Shown here piece by piece: positions 15,400-24,610 of a stretch of DNA of 53,319 bases. The stretch comes from Acidimicrobiales bacterium. Its GTDB lineage: Bacteria; Actinomycetota; Acidimicrobiia; Acidimicrobiales; Palsa-688. The stretch is from NCBI GenBank assembly GCA_035533095.1, contig DATLUM010000069.1, positions 1 to 53,319 of the forward strand. The letters run 5' to 3'. The stretch's first letter is position 1. Each line of letters begins with the position of its first letter. Below the pieces are notes generated by a model. The model searched no databases. It saw only the letters and a list, made by a program, of their open reading frames with translations, and was not told the origin of the DNA. A program made the translations under genes and the position numbers.

Positions 15400-18222
15400 A
15401 TGAGCTGGGGACGCGGGAAGTCACGGTGTCGCGCCCGGTCGCTTTTCTGTGTGGCACTACTCGCCGCCGGTGGAGCAGCGATGCCGGCGGTGGCGCTCGG
15501 GACGGGAGGGGCGCTGCCCTCGCCGAGCGAGCCTCTGCCCGGGTCGGGCAGGATGCCCAACGGCTGGAAGCTCGACCCGGCAGGGACCCAGGTGCTCACC
15601 AACCGCGCAACGACGGGAGTGTGGATGTCCCCCACGGGCAGCGACATCTACGCCACGACTTCGGGGATCTTCGAGGAGGCCGTCGTCCACGTCGACGGCA
15701 CGACACTGCTCCCGACGCCGACACTCGTATCGGACACGTTCCAAGGCGTCGCCGGGGACGCAGCCGGCAATATCTGGGTGTCGGGCGGCTCCGCCGATCG
15801 TGTGTGGCAGTTCAAGGCGGTAGGTCCCGCTCTCGTGGATGCCCGGCTGGCGGGCCCCGCACCGGACGCACCCAACAAGGGGATCCCGGTCACCGGCTAC
15901 CCGGGCAACATGCTGCTCGAGGGCTCGAAGCTCTTCGTCGCGGGCAACGTCAGCGTCCCCTCCAAGGTGGCGGCCGCCGAGTCAGGTGGGACGCCCTGCC
16001 CGACGTCGTCGAAGATCTGCTCGGTCGTCAATGTCGTCGACGTCTCCAATCCCGACGCTTCCTCCCCGGCTGTCAAAGCCATCCCCGTCGGCCGGGACGC
16101 CTACGGCATGGCCTACCGGCCCGGCGCATCCGCTTCGGACCCGTCGACCCTTTACGTGACCAACTGGGCGGACCAAACCGACCCCGCCCGCAGCGGCGGA
16201 GTGGGGACAGGAACGGTTTCGGTGGTCCGAGTCAACCCTGACGGATCCGGCAACGAGGTCCAGGTGGTGCCTGTCGGCCTGGAGCCGACCGGAATCGCCC
16301 TCTCCCCAGACGGCAGCACCGCGGTGGTCACCGACGCGGGTTCCGACACGATCAGCGTGTTGAAGGTAGATCCCGACACGGGTGACCTCGCGGTGACTGA
16401 GACGCTCCCTGTTCTGGGCAACGGAGTGCCGCTGGGAGCGTCACCCGTGTCGGCCGCGTTCTCGTCGGACGGGTCTCTGCTGTTCGCCGCCCTGTCGGGA
16501 ATGAACGCGGTCGAGGTCTTCTCTGCGGCGAACGGTCACGTCTCCGCCATGCACCAGAAGCTGCGGGACACGACGTTCGACGGGCGGCCGGTCCCGGATC
16601 TCACCGTCGGTGGAACGTTCATCCCGACGGGTTGGTATCCCGACGCCATGGCCTACGGCAAGGCACCGGGAGGCGGCCCGCGTCTAGTGGTGGCGAACTT
16701 GCGCGGTGAGGGAGCAGGGCCCGGGTACTACGGCCAGACCGAGCCGCTGGTCGGCTCCTCGACCGAAGGCAGCCTGTCGGTCATAGACCTGCCCGGATCG
16801 TCAGCGTCCGGCGAGTGGAACGCCTGGACGAAGCGCTTCGTCGAGGACGATCAGCTCGCGCCACTGTGGGCCCACGACGTCGCCGACCCGGCGTCCAACC
16901 CATGTCTGCCGGCACCATTGCCCGACGGCTCCAGCATCACGAGCGGGGTGATCTGCGGGGTCGCGAAAGGCAGTGTCGACCCGAAGTCGATCCACGTGGT
17001 GATCATCGAGGCGGAGAACAAGACCTTCGACTCGTACTTCGGGGACACGGGAGCGGTTCTCCGCAATGCCGACGCCGACCCGCAGTGGACGGAGTACGGC
17101 GACGCCGTCACGACCAACCAGCACAATCTCGCCGAGACCTACAACGTCGACGACAACTTCTGGAACGAAGGAGCCGAGGCGTCGACGCTCGGCCACAGCT
17201 GGCTGTCCGGCGCGTACACCACTCTCGACCGTGAACTGACGTGGGGTCCCGACTATTCGCAGAACCTGCGCGGGCAGCGATCCAACGGGCAGTACGCGGC
17301 GGGTTCGCCCGGAAGCCTCTCAGGGCCCACCGATCCGGATGTGAACGCCCAGGAGTCGGTCATGCTGAACCCGAGGCAACTGTTGATCGACCAGGCTTAC
17401 GGAGCCGGCATGACCGTACGGTTGTTCGGGACCGACACCCGGCCAGGGTCGCCGGCTGTCGCCGCGGGCAACCAGGTGCCCCAGGACCTGTGGGGAGAGT
17501 CGGGCTCCGACGTCAGCACCGATCTGGCGTGGCCGGACGTCGATCGCGCCGCCATGTTCCTGCACGGTTCGACCGTCTCGCACGCATGGGATGTTCTCGA
17601 GGGGCAGACACCTCCGAAGTGGTACGGCCAGACGATCCAGTTCAAGCCGGCGGACAAGCAGAAGTTCACCCTCGACGGGTGGGACTCGGCGTACGCGTCG
17701 TGCACGGCCGGCGGCAGGTCCGACGACCAGTGCCAGCAGAGCATGCCCAACCTCGTGTACATGCAGCTGCCCGAGAACCACACCTACGACGTGTCCAACG
17801 TATTCAACCCCCAGGACCCGACGCCCCAATCGATGGTCGCCGACAACGACTACGCGATCGGCGAGATAGTCCAAGGCCTGTCGAAGAGCCCCTTCTGGTC
17901 GCACACTCTCGTGATGATCACCGAGGACGACAACCAGTTCACGGGCGATCACGCGGACATCCACCGCACCTTCCTGCTCACCGCCGGCGGCATCGCCCGG
18001 CCGCTCGGGAGCGAGGGGCTGGCAGCCACCCAGGTGGGTTCGTTTGCGTCGGTGGACAAGACCACCGAGGCGCTTCTCGGCCTGCCACCCATGACCCTTT
18101 TCGACGCTAGGGCGGTACCCCTCCAACAGATCGTCTCCGATCAGGTTGGGACCAACAAGGCCGCCTACACGGCGGTGTACCCACCCACTCCCTTCCTCTC
18201 CGGTCGGGTTCCCGGCCAGTAG
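15400..18222 (+). CDS. Secreted YVTN beta-propeller fused to a phosphoesterase (alkaline-phosphatase-like) domain
   Basis: 940 residues. The signal peptide is about residues 10-33 (FCVALLAAGGAAMPAVALG). Residues about 40-490 carry YVTN/NHL-type propeller blades (GVWMSPTGSDIYATT, GIALSPDGSTAVVTDAGSD, VSAAFSSDGSLLFAAL). From about residue 530 the phosphoesterase domain begins with HVVIIEAENKTFDSYFGD and continues to TEDDNQFTGDHADIHRTFLL, as in the PF04185-type acid phosphatase/phospholipase C superfamily. Exported, possibly a phosphate-scavenging or cell-surface enzyme. No Shine-Dalgarno is evident before ATG 15400, but it is the start that gives a good signal peptide. A 10-bp palindrome TCCTGCAGGA (15359-15368) lies in the gap before it. 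Confidence 0.88.
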   Translation: MSWGRGKSRCRARSLFCVALLAAGGAAMPAVALGTGGALPSPSEPLPGSGRMPNGWKLDPAGTQVLTNRATTGVWMSPTGSDIYATTSGIFEEAVVHVDGTTLLPTPTLVSDTFQGVAGDAAGNIWVSGGSADRVWQFKAVGPALVDARLAGPAPDAPNKGIPVTGYPGNMLLEGSKLFVAGNVSVPSKVAAAESGGTPCPTSSKICSVVNVVDVSNPDASSPAVKAIPVGRDAYGMAYRPGASASDPSTLYVTNWADQTDPARSGGVGTGTVSVVRVNPDGSGNEVQVVPVGLEPTGIALSPDGSTAVVTDAGSDTISVLKVDPDTGDLAVTETLPVLGNGVPLGASPVSAAFSSDGSLLFAALSGMNAVEVFSAANGHVSAMHQKLRDTTFDGRPVPDLTVGGTFIPTGWYPDAMAYGKAPGGGPRLVVANLRGEGAGPGYYGQTEPLVGSSTEGSLSVIDLPGSSASGEWNAWTKRFVEDDQLAPLWAHDVADPASNPCLPAPLPDGSSITSGVICGVAKGSVDPKSIHVVIIEAENKTFDSYFGDTGAVLRNADADPQWTEYGDAVTTNQHNLAETYNVDDNFWNEGAEASTLGHSWLSGAYTTLDRELTWGPDYSQNLRGQRSNGQYAAGSPGSLSGPTDPDVNAQESVMLNPRQLLIDQAYGAGMTVRLFGTDTRPGSPAVAAGNQVPQDLWGESGSDVSTDLAWPDVDRAAMFLHGSTVSHAWDVLEGQTPPKWYGQTIQFKPADKQKFTLDGWDSAYASCTAGGRSDDQCQQSMPNLVYMQLPENHTYDVSNVFNPQDPTPQSMVADNDYAIGEIVQGLSKSPFWSHTLVMITEDDNQFTGDHADIHRTFLLTAGGIARPLGSEGLAATQVGSFASVDKTTEALLGLPPMTLFDARAVPLQQIVSDQVGTNKAAYTAVYPPTPFLSGRVPGQ

Positions 18223-18240
18223 CTCTGCTCGTCACCGACA

Positions 18241-18253
18241 CCCGGTATCCGGG
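18241..18253 (+). terminator. Short hairpin CCCGG-TAT-CCGGG
   Basis: A perfect 5-bp stem with a 3-nt loop, 18 nt after the phosphoesterase stop and 33 nt before the next start. It could be a weak terminator; there is no T-run. Confidence 0.3.
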
Positions 18254-18285
18254 GTTGGTGTGGCATGGGGCGCGAGGATGCCCCC

Positions 18286-18747
18286 ATGGCAGAGATCTAT
18301 CAGCACGTCCCCCACCCACACGTGGCCCTCCGCTCGACGAAGGGCCCCGCGAAGACCGTCGACCAGAGGCGACTCAACCACCCGAATCCGGTCATCCGTC
18401 TCAACGCGCGGGTTGGGCTGCGGATCACGATCGTGGTCGGCACCATGTGGTGTGCGTACATGTTCACGCTCATCGCGCTGATCAGCGCCCCGTCAGCGTT
18501 CAAGTCCGGCAATACCACGATCATCATCGCCTGGGTTTCCTCGAACTTCCTGCAGCTGATCCTGCTGCCGATCATCATCGTCGGGCAGAACATCCAGGCG
18601 AAGGCGGCCGACCAGAGGTCGGAGGACACCTACAACGACGCCGATGCCATCCTCCACGAGGCTCTGCAGATCCAGCAGCACCTGCAGGCCCAGGATGCAG
18701 AGCTCGAGAAGATCCTGGGGATGGTCCGGGGCGCCGCCTCCAGCTGA
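18286..18747 (+). CDS. DUF1003-like membrane protein
   Basis: 153 residues. Two transmembrane helices are plain: ITIVVGTMWCAYMFTLIALI (about 45-65) and TTIIIAWVSSNFLQLILLPI (about 75-97). The segment after helix 2, IIVGQNIQAKAADQRSEDTYNDAD, and an amphipathic C-terminal helix (LQIQQHLQAQDAELEKIL) match the layout of DUF1003 proteins. No enzymatic motif. ATG 18286 is preceded by GAGG with 8-nt spacing; ATG 18265 is an alternative seven codons upstream. It begins a four-gene island of small non-enzymatic proteins. Confidence 0.68.
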   Translation: MAEIYQHVPHPHVALRSTKGPAKTVDQRRLNHPNPVIRLNARVGLRITIVVGTMWCAYMFTLIALISAPSAFKSGNTTIIIAWVSSNFLQLILLPIIIVGQNIQAKAADQRSEDTYNDADAILHEALQIQQHLQAQDAELEKILGMVRGAASS

Positions 18748-18845
18748 GTACGTGTGTTGAGCGCAGCGTGACGCAAGACCGAGTGCTACCGGTTACCACT
18801 GGGTAGAACAACGGTTCAGGCGGAAATCGAGCATTGGAGGACTGC

Positions 18846-19349
18846 ATGACGAGCCAGACCGGCGCGGCCCAGCGGATCACCGATCGAATCGTGGGAAAGG
18901 CCAAGAAGATCGCAGGGTCCATTATCTCGGACCGGGCACTTCAGCGCGAGGGCGAACTGCACGAGCAGAAGGCCGACGCCGCTATCCAGGCGGAAAGGGA
19001 GGCGGCCGAAGCAGAGCGGAATGCGGCCCGGGCGGAGATACGCGAGCGGGAACGGGAGCTCACGATCGAGGAGCAGCAACTCCGCAAGGACCAGCTAATC
19101 GACGCACGAGAGACGGTTCACGAGCGTGAAATCGCTCAACAGGAGGCCCAGATAGAGTCGGACCTGGAGCGGTCGACGCGCCAGGCCGAATCCCGGGAGC
19201 ATGCCGGTGAGGCTGCTCTCGCGCACAACCAGGCTGCCGCCGCCGCCGAGCGGGCACAGGAGTTACGCGAGGCCGCGAAGGCAGAAGGCGAAGCAGATCG
19301 GGCGGAGCGTCGGGCTGAGGCCTACGACGACGTGGCGGACCGCAAGTAA
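18846..19349 (+). CDS. CsbD-like protein with long charged coiled coil
   Basis: 167 residues. Residues 10-45 (RIVGKAKKIAGSIISDRAL followed by QREGELHEQKADA) have the small CsbD-like core found in general-stress proteins. The rest is one long, highly charged Glu/Arg/Ala-rich helix predicted as coiled coil. No membrane segment or signal. GGAGG at 18836-18840 supports ATG 18846. Upstream (18748-18845) there is a GGGTA element reminiscent of SigB/SigF-type -10 boxes but without a good -35. The next gene (19389) encodes a paralogue, so duplication is likely. Role in stress or surface aggregation is inferred only from the family. Confidence 0.7.
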   Translation: MTSQTGAAQRITDRIVGKAKKIAGSIISDRALQREGELHEQKADAAIQAEREAAEAERNAARAEIRERERELTIEEQQLRKDQLIDARETVHEREIAQQEAQIESDLERSTRQAESREHAGEAALAHNQAAAAAERAQELREAAKAEGEADRAERRAEAYDDVADRK

Positions 19350-19388
19350 TCGCTGGTTCGCAACCGACACAACAAGGAGTGCTGACAA

Positions 19389-20012
19389 GTGCAGATCCAG
19401 GACATCCCTCGGGCCTACGTGCGGACGACACTTCGTGCCATCCGCATGCCGATCGATCTCAGCGAGTCCATCGCGAGGCGAAACGGAGACGATCGACGGC
19501 CCTGGCCTCCAGCGGTCGTATTCGACGCCGTCCAGGGGGGGATCAAGAAGGCGATCGGTTCGCTCCTACGTGACGAGCGGCTGGTCGAAGAAGGCAAGTT
19601 GAACCAGGCGGCCGCCAAGGAACAGCGCCAGGCTCTATTGCTCGGGGCGGTCGCGGACTCCAGACGCGAGCGCGCAGAGGAGCGTTTCGAGGAGCGCTCT
19701 GAACAGGTCGCCAAGGCGCGCAACGCGACGCACGCCAGGGCGGGCACCGAGAAGAAGACCGCCGAACGCGTGGCCGGCGCCAAGCGGCGGAGCCTCGAGT
19801 CAAAGGCGGAGAAGCTGGCCGAGGACGACGCACGGCTGGACGCGGTGGCCCAGGAATCGCTGGCGCGCAAGGAACGAGCGTCCCGGGCGCGCCAGATCGA
19901 GACCGAGCGGCGTGCCATAGCGAAGGAGCGGCGCGCCGTGGCCAGCGAAGCGGCGGTGGCTGATCTCGACGCAGAGATCGAGGCGAGCAAGCAGGCGCGC
20001 CAGTCGGATTGA
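19389..20012 (+). CDS. CsbD-like coiled-coil protein, paralogue of the upstream gene
   Basis: 207 residues from GTG 19389, with AAGGAG at 19374-19379. Residues 45-80 (GGIKKAIGSLLRDERLVEEG followed by KLNQAAAKEQ) align with the CsbD-like core of the protein at 18846. The N-terminus adds about 40 residues beginning MQIQDIPRAYVRTTLRAIRM, which could be an amphipathic targeting helix. The remainder is a charged coiled coil rich in ERR, AKA and KAE patterns. Only 39 nt separate it from the preceding gene, so they are one operon. A strong hairpin follows at 20030-20049. Molecular role unknown. Confidence 0.7.
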   Translation: MQIQDIPRAYVRTTLRAIRMPIDLSESIARRNGDDRRPWPPAVVFDAVQGGIKKAIGSLLRDERLVEEGKLNQAAAKEQRQALLLGAVADSRRERAEERFEERSEQVAKARNATHARAGTEKKTAERVAGAKRRSLESKAEKLAEDDARLDAVAQESLARKERASRARQIETERRAIAKERRAVASEAAVADLDAEIEASKQARQSD

Positions 20013-20029
20013 CAGCCGCGCCGGGTCAG

Positions 20030-20049
20030 GAGGCCGGTTTCCCGGCCTC
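20030..20049 (+). terminator. Strong 8-bp stem hairpin after the CsbD-like operon
   Basis: GAGGCCGG-TTTC-CCGGCCTC forms a perfect 8-bp stem with a tetraloop, 18 nt after the stop at 20012. A second small stem CTGAC-TTC-GTCAG lies at 20059-20071. A likely intrinsic terminator of the high-GC type lacking a T-tract. Confidence 0.6.
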
Positions 20050-20088
20050 GTGCTGGGACTGACTTCGTCAGCGAGCCCTTCCGGTCCC

Positions 20089-20094
20089 TAACCT
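20089..20094 (+). promoter_or_regulatory. -10 box (TAACCT) 6 nt before ATG 20101
   Basis: TAACCT fits TANNNT and stands exactly 6 nt before the ATG, again the leaderless geometry. There is no Shine-Dalgarno for this gene. Confidence 0.45.
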
Positions 20095-20100
20095 GGTGCC

Positions 20101-20493
20101 ATGGGCCGGCGAGACGACGCTAAGAATCCAGACCAGGACGGCAAGAAGAAGGCGCGTATTCGGGGCGCCGTCGGCCGGGGGCTGATGAAGATCCCGTTAC
20201 TCCGGCACTGGTACATCAGGCGAACCCTGAAGTTCATCGAGAAGTCCAAAGCCAAGGGGCGCCGCCTGCCTGAGGGGATGTCCGAAATGGCGCGGCAGCT
20301 GTCCCTGGTCCCCAAGGACAAGCGGGAGCAACTCCTCGAGGACGCGCTTCTGGCCGAACAGGAGATGCCGAACATGTCGCGGGAGTTCCGCCGCGCGGCG
20401 GCCCGGAAGCGCCTGAGCACGAGCAACGACACCCGCTACAGGGCCGGCCGGCCGCCTGGTGCCAGCAAGCAGCGCCGCCCCCGCCCCCGCTGA
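20101..20493 (+). CDS. Small basic protein of unknown function
   Basis: 130 residues. The ends are very basic (MGRRDDAKNPDQDGKKKARI at the start, KQRRPRPR at the end), and the middle (LLRHWYIRRTLKFIEKSKAKG, then LSLVPKDKREQLLEDALLAE) looks alpha-helical. I recognise no domain. The charge suggests binding to nucleic acid or an anionic surface, but that is inference. It has its own -10 box and no Shine-Dalgarno, and is separated from the CsbD-like operon by a terminator-like hairpin. It converges on the SDR gene at 20521. Confidence 0.65.
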   Translation: MGRRDDAKNPDQDGKKKARIRGAVGRGLMKIPLLRHWYIRRTLKFIEKSKAKGRRLPEGMSEMARQLSLVPKDKREQLLEDALLAEQEMPNMSREFRRAAARKRLSTSNDTRYRAGRPPGASKQRRPRPR

Positions 20494-20520
20494 GGGGGTT
20501 CGCTGAACTGCCTGAGTGGT

Positions 20521-21522
20521 TCAGGCGGCGAGGCGTCGCCTCTTCTCCGCGACCGTGCGCGCGACGGCCTTTCCGAACAGCTTGGCCGTGTGCGGGAGGG
20601 TCTTGAGGAAGCTCGGGTCGAGGAACCCGCCGGCCTGATCGTCGAAAATCCCGTGCGCGCCGGCGTCGCGGTCGGAGTCCACGGGCTCCCACAGGTTGGC
20701 CGGACGGTCGCCCGACGCCGGCTCGGACGTGAGCTGTGAGCTCCACGCGCCGAGGGCCGCGTACTGGTTGCCGAGGCCGGGGAACACCGAGCCGGCGGCG
20801 ACGAGCATCTTGTTCCACGAGCCGACGATCTTGGAGCGCCGGCCGTCGAATGCGGCCTCGAGGATGAACTTTGCAGGTATCTCGGGCTGGTAGATGGGCG
20901 GGACGGGCTGGGGGTGCTTGTCCATGGCGTTCTCGCACCACTCGAACTGCGGCGTGTTGACGGCGGGCAGGTGGACCATGCTCATGCGGACGTTGCTGCC
21001 CTCATGGAGGAGCTCGGCCCGGGTGGACTCGAAGAAACCGCGGCACGCGAACTTCGACGAGCAGTAGGCGGACTGCAGCGGGATGCCTATGAACGCGAGA
21101 GCCGACCCGACGTTCACGATCGACCCGCGGTCGCGGGGTCGCATGCGCGCCAGAGCGGCCTTAGTGCCCCAGACCTGCCCGAGGAACGTCACCTCGACCG
21201 CGCGCTTGAAATCGTCGGGGTCGATCTCCCAAGCGGGGGCGAAGGCGGTGGTCATGGCGTCGTTGACCCAGACGTCGATGGGGCCGAGCTCCGATTCCGT
21301 GCGTTCGGCTGCGGCCTCCACCTCTTCGTACTTGCTCACGTCGGTCGGTATCGCGAGCGCCCGGACCCCCGCGGCGGTCACGTCTTTCTCCGCAGCCTCG
21401 AGACCAGCCGAGCCGCGCGCCAGAAGTGCCAGGTCGAACCCTTCGTTGGCGAATGCCTGGGCAGTGGCTCGTCCGACCCCGGCCGACGCGCCTGTGATGA
21501 CGGCGATGCGGCGTTCTGGCAT
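20521..21522 (-). CDS. SDR family oxidoreductase
   Basis: 333 residues, longer than the usual 250. TGASAGVGRATA is the NAD(P) motif near residue 10, SAYCSSKFACRG carries the catalytic Tyr/Lys near residue 155, and NVGSALAFIG precedes it. The extra 80 C-terminal residues (NLWEPVDSDRDAGAHGIFDD, FLDPSFLKTLP) match a subgroup of SDRs whose tail mentions DPSFL/AKLFGK; its role is unknown. AGGAGG stands 9 nt before ATG 21522. The gene is 22 nt downstream of the enolase-superfamily gene on the same strand, so the two are probably co-transcribed. Confidence 0.93.
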   Translation of the reverse strand: MPERRIAVITGASAGVGRATAQAFANEGFDLALLARGSAGLEAAEKDVTAAGVRALAIPTDVSKYEEVEAAAERTESELGPIDVWVNDAMTTAFAPAWEIDPDDFKRAVEVTFLGQVWGTKAALARMRPRDRGSIVNVGSALAFIGIPLQSAYCSSKFACRGFFESTRAELLHEGSNVRMSMVHLPAVNTPQFEWCENAMDKHPQPVPPIYQPEIPAKFILEAAFDGRRSKIVGSWNKMLVAAGSVFPGLGNQYAALGAWSSQLTSEPASGDRPANLWEPVDSDRDAGAHGIFDDQAGGFLDPSFLKTLPHTAKLFGKAVARTVAEKRRRLAA

Positions 21523-21544
21523 GTTCTGGTTCCTCCTGTCGTAG

Positions 21545-22666
21545 TTAGGCGATGCGGTAATGCTCGGCGTCGGCCTCTTTGAAGGTGAGGCCGTGGCCGG
21601 GCGCGTCCGGGGCGGGCTGCAACGCGCCGCGCCGGGGCGAGAGCGTGCCGTCGAAGAGCATGTCCTCGATGCGCACGTGGTCGTGGAAGTACTCGAGGTG
21701 CCGAAGGTTCGGCGCCGCTATCGCGACGTGCGCGTGCAGGTTGGGCGCACAGTGACCTGATATCTGCAGGTTGTTGGCCGCAGCGAGATGCGCCACGGCC
21801 ATCCACCCGGTGATCCCGCCGCAGCGGGTGACGTCCGCCTGCACGCAGTCGACCGCGCCAGCCGTGATCATCGGCGCGAAGTACCACGGCGAATAGCCGT
21901 ACTCGCCGGCCGCGACGTCGATGCGGCACTGGTCGCGAACCTCGCGCAGTCCCGCGAGATCGTCGGACGAGACAGGCTCCTCGAACCAGGTGACCGCCCA
22001 GGCGTCGCTCATCACCTGCGCCACCCGGATGGCCTGCTTGGGGGTGTACCCGCCGTTGGCGTCGACGTAGAGCTCGACGTCGTCACCGATCACCTTGCGA
22101 GCGAGCCCGACCCGATGCAGGTCCCTCTTCTCGTCGCGGCCCCAGGACTCGCCGATCTTGATCTTGACGCGGGGAAGCTTCCACTCCCCCACCCAGTGCT
22201 CCAACTGCGCCCGCGTCGTGTCGTCGTCGTAGGTCGTGAACCCGCCGCTGCCGTAGATGGGCACGTCGTCGGCGGCCCTGCCCAGTAGGCTCGACAGCGG
22301 CACGCCGAGCAGGCGCGCCTTGAGGTCCCAAAGGGCCGTGTCGACTGCCGAGATCGCGCACGCCGCCACTCCGGGCTGGCCCAGGTTGCGGCACGCCTTG
22401 AGCATCTCCCGCGTCGCGTACGGGACGTCGAGAGCGTCGACACCCTTCACGACGCCGGCGAGTTTCTCGTCAACGATGATCTTTGCGGCCTTGGCGCAGT
22501 AGGTCCAGGCGAGCCCATGCTCTGCGCCGGCCGACACCTTCACGACGACCATGACAGTCGAGTCCCAGGTGAGTGTCCCGTCACCCTCGGGCCTGTCGGT
22601 CGGTATCTCGTAGGCCGCCGCAGTCACCTCGGTAACGGGCGTCCCGCCACGGGCGCGTTCAATCAC
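21545..22666 (-). CDS. Mandelate racemase/enolase superfamily enzyme
   Basis: 373 residues from GTG 22666. The barrel domain shows PRVKIKIGES (Lys pair), DANGGYTPKQA and WFEEPVSSDD (metal ligands Asp and Glu), AGEYGYSPWYF (third acidic ligand) and ISGHCAPNLHAHV. These are the mandelate-racemase-subgroup residues that abstract an alpha proton next to a carboxylate with Mg2+. It could be an acid-sugar dehydratase, racemase or muconate-type cycloisomerase. GTG 22666 has GGAGG 8 nt upstream; the in-frame GTG at 22681 is an alternative with no usable ribosome site. It precedes the SDR gene, so dehydration followed by reduction or oxidation is a possible sequence. Confidence 0.9.
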   Translation of the reverse strand: MIERARGGTPVTEVTAAAYEIPTDRPEGDGTLTWDSTVMVVVKVSAGAEHGLAWTYCAKAAKIIVDEKLAGVVKGVDALDVPYATREMLKACRNLGQPGVAACAISAVDTALWDLKARLLGVPLSSLLGRAADDVPIYGSGGFTTYDDDTTRAQLEHWVGEWKLPRVKIKIGESWGRDEKRDLHRVGLARKVIGDDVELYVDANGGYTPKQAIRVAQVMSDAWAVTWFEEPVSSDDLAGLREVRDQCRIDVAAGEYGYSPWYFAPMITAGAVDCVQADVTRCGGITGWMAVAHLAAANNLQISGHCAPNLHAHVAIAAPNLRHLEYFHDHVRIEDMLFDGTLSPRRGALQPAPDAPGHGLTFKEADAEHYRIA

Positions 22667-22806
22667 CGCTGAGTCCTCCACACTCCATAGAGACTCAGTA
22701 CTTACCCTTTTCGGGCCACTGATCGCCGGCGCTCGCGGCTTGCGGGATTATCCGGCCTTACAGTCGGGTAGCGCCGGGTCCTACCCGCCGGAGCGCCCTC
22801 TAAAGA

Positions 22807-24456
22807 TCAGGCGGTGTGAGCGCCGGCTACCTGCTCGAGACCAAGCTCGGCAATGCTGATGTCGCGCATCTCGACCTTGCGGATCTTGCCGGTGACCGTC
22901 ATGGGCAACGACTCGGACACCCGCACGTACCTGGGGATCTTGTGATGCGCGATCCTGCCCTCGCAGAACTTCCGGAGAGCCGCCGCATCCATGACGGGAG
23001 CGCCCGGCTTCAGCCGCACCCAGGCCATGATCTCCTCTCCGTAGCGCTCGTCGGGCACCCCGATCACCGCCACATCCTCGATGTCCGGGTGGCTGTAGAG
23101 GAATTCTTCGACCTCGCGCGGATAGATGTTCTCCCCGCCGCGAATGACCATGTCCTTGATCCGGCCGACGATGTTTACGTACCCGTCGTCGCGCATGACA
23201 GCCAGGTCTCCCGTGTGCATCCAGCGGCCCTCGTCGATGGCCTCAGCCGTCTTGGCAGGCTCGTCCCAGTAGCCGAGCATGACCGAGTACCCGCGGATGC
23301 AGAACTCGCCGGGCTCCCCCCGCGCGACGACGAGGCCGGTGGCCGGGTCGACCACCTTGATCTCGACATGCGGCATGGCACGCCCGACGGTCGCCGTCCG
23401 CCTGTCGAGGTCGTCGTCGGCCCGGGTCTGCGTGGACACCGGGGAGGTCTCGGTCATGCCGTACGCGATGGCGACATCGGTCATGTGCATCTCGTTGATG
23501 ACGCGCTTCATGACCTCGACGGGACAAGGCGACCCGGCCATGATCCCGGTCCGCAGCGAAGCCAGGTCGTATCCGGAGAACCCCTCGAGACCGAGCTCGG
23601 CGATGAACATGGTCGGCACGCCGTACAGCGAGGTGCAGCGCTCCTGCTCGACGGCTTCGAGGGTCGCGACCGGGTCGAACGACGGGGCCGGAATCACGAT
23701 CGTCGACCCGTGAGTCGTGCTTCCGAGGTTGCCCATCACCATGCCGAAGCAGTGGTAGAAGGGCACCGGCAGGCACACCCGGTCCTCTTCGGTGTAACCG
23801 AGCATCTCGGCTACGAAGAACGCGTTGTTGAGAATGTTGTGGTGCGACAGGGTTGCACCCTTGGGGAAGCCTGTCGTACCGGATGTGTACTGGATGTTGA
23901 TCGGCTCGTCAAACTCCAGCCTGCTCGAAACGCCATCGAGGTCATCGTCGCTCACCCGCGTGCCGGACGACTCGAGAGCGTCCCACGTCGCATCACCGAT
24001 GTAGATCACGTCGCGCAGGGTCTCGATCCCAGGGGCGATCTCCTCGACCATCGTGCGGTAGTCGCTCGTCTTGTGTTGCGTAGCGCTGACGAGAGTGCCC
24101 ACACCTGACTGGCGAAGCACGTACTCCAGTTCCGAGACCCGGTAGGCCGGATTGATGTTGACGAGGATCGCACCCACGAGCGCAGTCGCGTACTGCAGCG
24201 CAACCCATTCCGGGCAGTTGGGAGACCAGATGCCGACCCGGTCACCTTTCTCCACACCTGAAGCAAGCAAGCCCTTCGCCACCGCCCGCGTCCATCCGAG
24301 CAGCTCGGCGTAGGACCACCGGCGCCCCGACGGGCAGTCGACCAGAGCCTCCCGATCGGGAAACCGGGTCGCCGTCCGGGTCAGGTTTTCACCGATCGTC
24401 TCGCCGAGCAGCGGAACATCGGAGGTGCCGTGCTCGTAGGAGGGCTTCGACGTCAC
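22807..24456 (-). CDS. AMP-binding acyl-CoA synthetase, FadD-type
   Basis: 549 residues. The ANL superfamily motifs are clear: [18 protein letters not shown] (P-loop-like A3 motif), [29 protein letters not shown] (A7-A8), [16 protein letters not shown], and the C-terminal [12 protein letters not shown] with the catalytic Lys. It activates a carboxylate with ATP to acyl-AMP and then acyl-CoA; length and motifs fit medium/long-chain fatty-acyl-CoA synthetases. Cytoplasmic. The GTG start has a TAGCTT -10 box 6 nt upstream. It lies downstream of a P450 gene and upstream of the enolase-superfamily/SDR pair, all on the minus strand, but with its own promoter. Confidence 0.95.
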   Translation of the reverse strand: MTSKPSYEHGTSDVPLLGETIGENLTRTATRFPDREALVDCPSGRRWSYAELLGWTRAVAKGLLASGVEKGDRVGIWSPNCPEWVALQYATALVGAILVNINPAYRVSELEYVLRQSGVGTLVSATQHKTSDYRTMVEEIAPGIETLRDVIYIGDATWDALESSGTRVSDDDLDGVSSRLEFDEPINIQYTSGTTGFPKGATLSHHNILNNAFFVAEMLGYTEEDRVCLPVPFYHCFGMVMGNLGSTTHGSTIVIPAPSFDPVATLEAVEQERCTSLYGVPTMFIAELGLEGFSGYDLASLRTGIMAGSPCPVEVMKRVINEMHMTDVAIAYGMTETSPVSTQTRADDDLDRRTATVGRAMPHVEIKVVDPATGLVVARGEPGEFCIRGYSVMLGYWDEPAKTAEAIDEGRWMHTGDLAVMRDDGYVNIVGRIKDMVIRGGENIYPREVEEFLYSHPDIEDVAVIGVPDERYGEEIMAWVRLKPGAPVMDAAALRKFCEGRIAHHKIPRYVRVSESLPMTVTGKIRKVEMRDISIAELGLEQVAGAHTA

Positions 24457-24462
24457 GCGCCA

Positions 24463-24468
24463 AAGCTA
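24463..24468 (-). promoter_or_regulatory. -10 box (TAGCTT) 6 nt before the FadD-type start
   Basis: On the minus strand TAGCTT ends 6 nt before GTG 24456. The 154 nt between this gene and the P450 stop hold no other gene; GC-rich inverted sequences near 24531-24585 could end the P450 transcript. Confidence 0.45.
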
Positions 24469-24610
24469 GCGCCGCATTATTCGAACTTCAGCCGCAAGAA
24501 ACCATCGGCGGCTGCGTTAAGGAGTTGCTCGGCCGATAAGGCCGGGCCACCCTTTCGGAGGCGCCGGCGCTTCCGTAGGGGGCGGCCCCAGACAGGTGCG
24601 GCCGTCGAGG

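Noticed and set aside
18748-18845. SigB/SigF-type promoter before the CsbD-like operon
   Set aside because: GGGTA is present at 18803-18807, but no GTTT-like -35 lies 14-17 nt upstream, so I did not list it as a promoter.
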